Shown piece after piece: positions 20,240 through 20,436 of a stretch of DNA of 20,436 nt. Positions within the stretch are counted from its first letter, which is position 1. Each line of letters starts with the position of its first letter. The stretch comes from Scybalousia_A sp964626385 (lineage in GTDB: Bacteria > Bacteroidota > Bacteroidia > Bacteroidales > P3), in NCBI GenBank assembly GCA_964626385.1, contig CAZVEO010000045.1, positions 1-20,436 on the forward strand, given 5' to 3'. The notes under the pieces were generated by a model. The model saw nothing but the letters and a program-made list of their open reading frames with translations. It was not told where the DNA came from and did no database searches. The translations under genes were made by a program, and so were the position numbers.

Positions 20240-20380
20240 TTACTGATTATCAATAAGTTACAAATAAAAAACGTGCACGCGTTTGGTCAGGTCAAAAAAT
20301 ATTCGTAACTTTGTAAGAGAAAAAGATACCTACCACAAAATTTCTGTTTTTTACCCTTGTAACTAATTGATAATCAATGA
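20240..20380 (+). repeat. 141-bp promoter-bearing repeat element, copy C
   Basis: Arms at 20240-20263 and 20357-20380 are imperfect inverted repeats, with the same core as copies A and B and identical length. The upstream junction with the decamer array (AAACCTAACAAAACTTAC then an A-run and TAGAGAAATC) is shared with copy A, so the array and the element travel together in these two copies. Confidence 0.85.
20282..20313 (+). promoter_or_regulatory. Promoter inside repeat copy C
   Basis: TTTG (20282-20285), 20 bases, TAACTTTG (20306-20313). It points off the right edge of the window. Confidence 0.65.
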
Positions 20381-20382
20381 TA

Positions 20383-20420
20383 ACGAATCTTCGTTTCATT
20401 TTATCGAAACGAAGATTCGT
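20383..20420 (+). repeat. Hairpin downstream of copy C
   Basis: ACGAATCTTCGTTTC (20383-20397) with its complement at 20406-20420 and an eight-base loop, two bases after the element end. A third arm (ACGAAGA) is cut by the window end. Confidence 0.75.
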
Positions 20421-20436
20421 CGAAATAAAACGAAGA

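Overview
The window is AT-rich DNA from a member of the Bacteroidota, most likely an uncultured Bacteroidales lineage with a type IX secretion system (T9SS). The evidence is as follows. Promoters have the Bacteroidota form TTTG-N19-21-TAnnTTTG. A PorX-type response regulator (REC plus PglZ/alkaline-phosphatase fold) is present. One secreted enzyme ends in a T9SS type A sorting domain. There are many small lipoproteins and outer-membrane beta-barrels with MKK-type signal peptides. No rRNA, tRNA, CRISPR array or intact insertion sequence was seen.

Layout. 1-425: a repeat island, with a 141-bp promoter-bearing element (copy A, minus strand) and a field of small palindromes. 450-2020 (minus): a sugar N-acetyltransferase, an S4-domain RNA-binding protein and a lipoprotein. 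2291-4507 (plus): gcvT and a secreted endonuclease/exonuclease/phosphatase-family protein. 4686-8290 (plus): two paralogous cysteine-rich lipoproteins, a MauE/DoxX-like membrane protein fused to a thioredoxin-like domain, porX and tsaE, closely packed and probably one or two transcripts. 8291-9718 (minus): a decayed restriction-modification islet with an intact DNA methyltransferase, a 53-codon ORF just upstream, and two 3' gene fragments downstream. 9719-10485: a repeat island with copy B. 10486-15599 (minus): an HD phosphohydrolase, a small beta-barrel, a FtsX/LolC/E-type permease, an OmpA-family protein and its paralogue lacking the OmpA domain. 15753-17891 (plus): a secreted peptidylarginine/agmatine deiminase-family enzyme with a T9SS tail. 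18102-18836 (plus): another predicted barrel. 18903-19916 (minus): galE. 19917-20436: a repeat island with copy C, cut by the window end.

Functional links. PorX is a regulator of T9SS genes and the deiminase is a predicted T9SS cargo. The envelope proteins fit a surface-oriented lifestyle. The MauE/DoxX-thioredoxin protein beside two secreted Cys-rich lipoproteins suggests an envelope thiol/disulfide module; this is inference.

The most unusual content is non-coding. (i) Three copies of an exactly 141-bp element carry 24-bp imperfect inverted ends, a near-invariant core with a full Bacteroidota promoter, and a 14-17-bp hairpin two bases downstream. (ii) Islands of tiny palindromes (CAGGC-N3-GCCTG, CACCC-N3-GGGTG, GGC-TTT-GCC, ACGC-TTAT-GCGT) are joined by TTATAAAACA-like linkers. 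(iii) Degenerate arrays have a strict 10-bp period (about TAACCTATTA). These three classes occur together and only between genes. Both window ends fall inside copies of the same element, so the window may be a contig broken at repeats.
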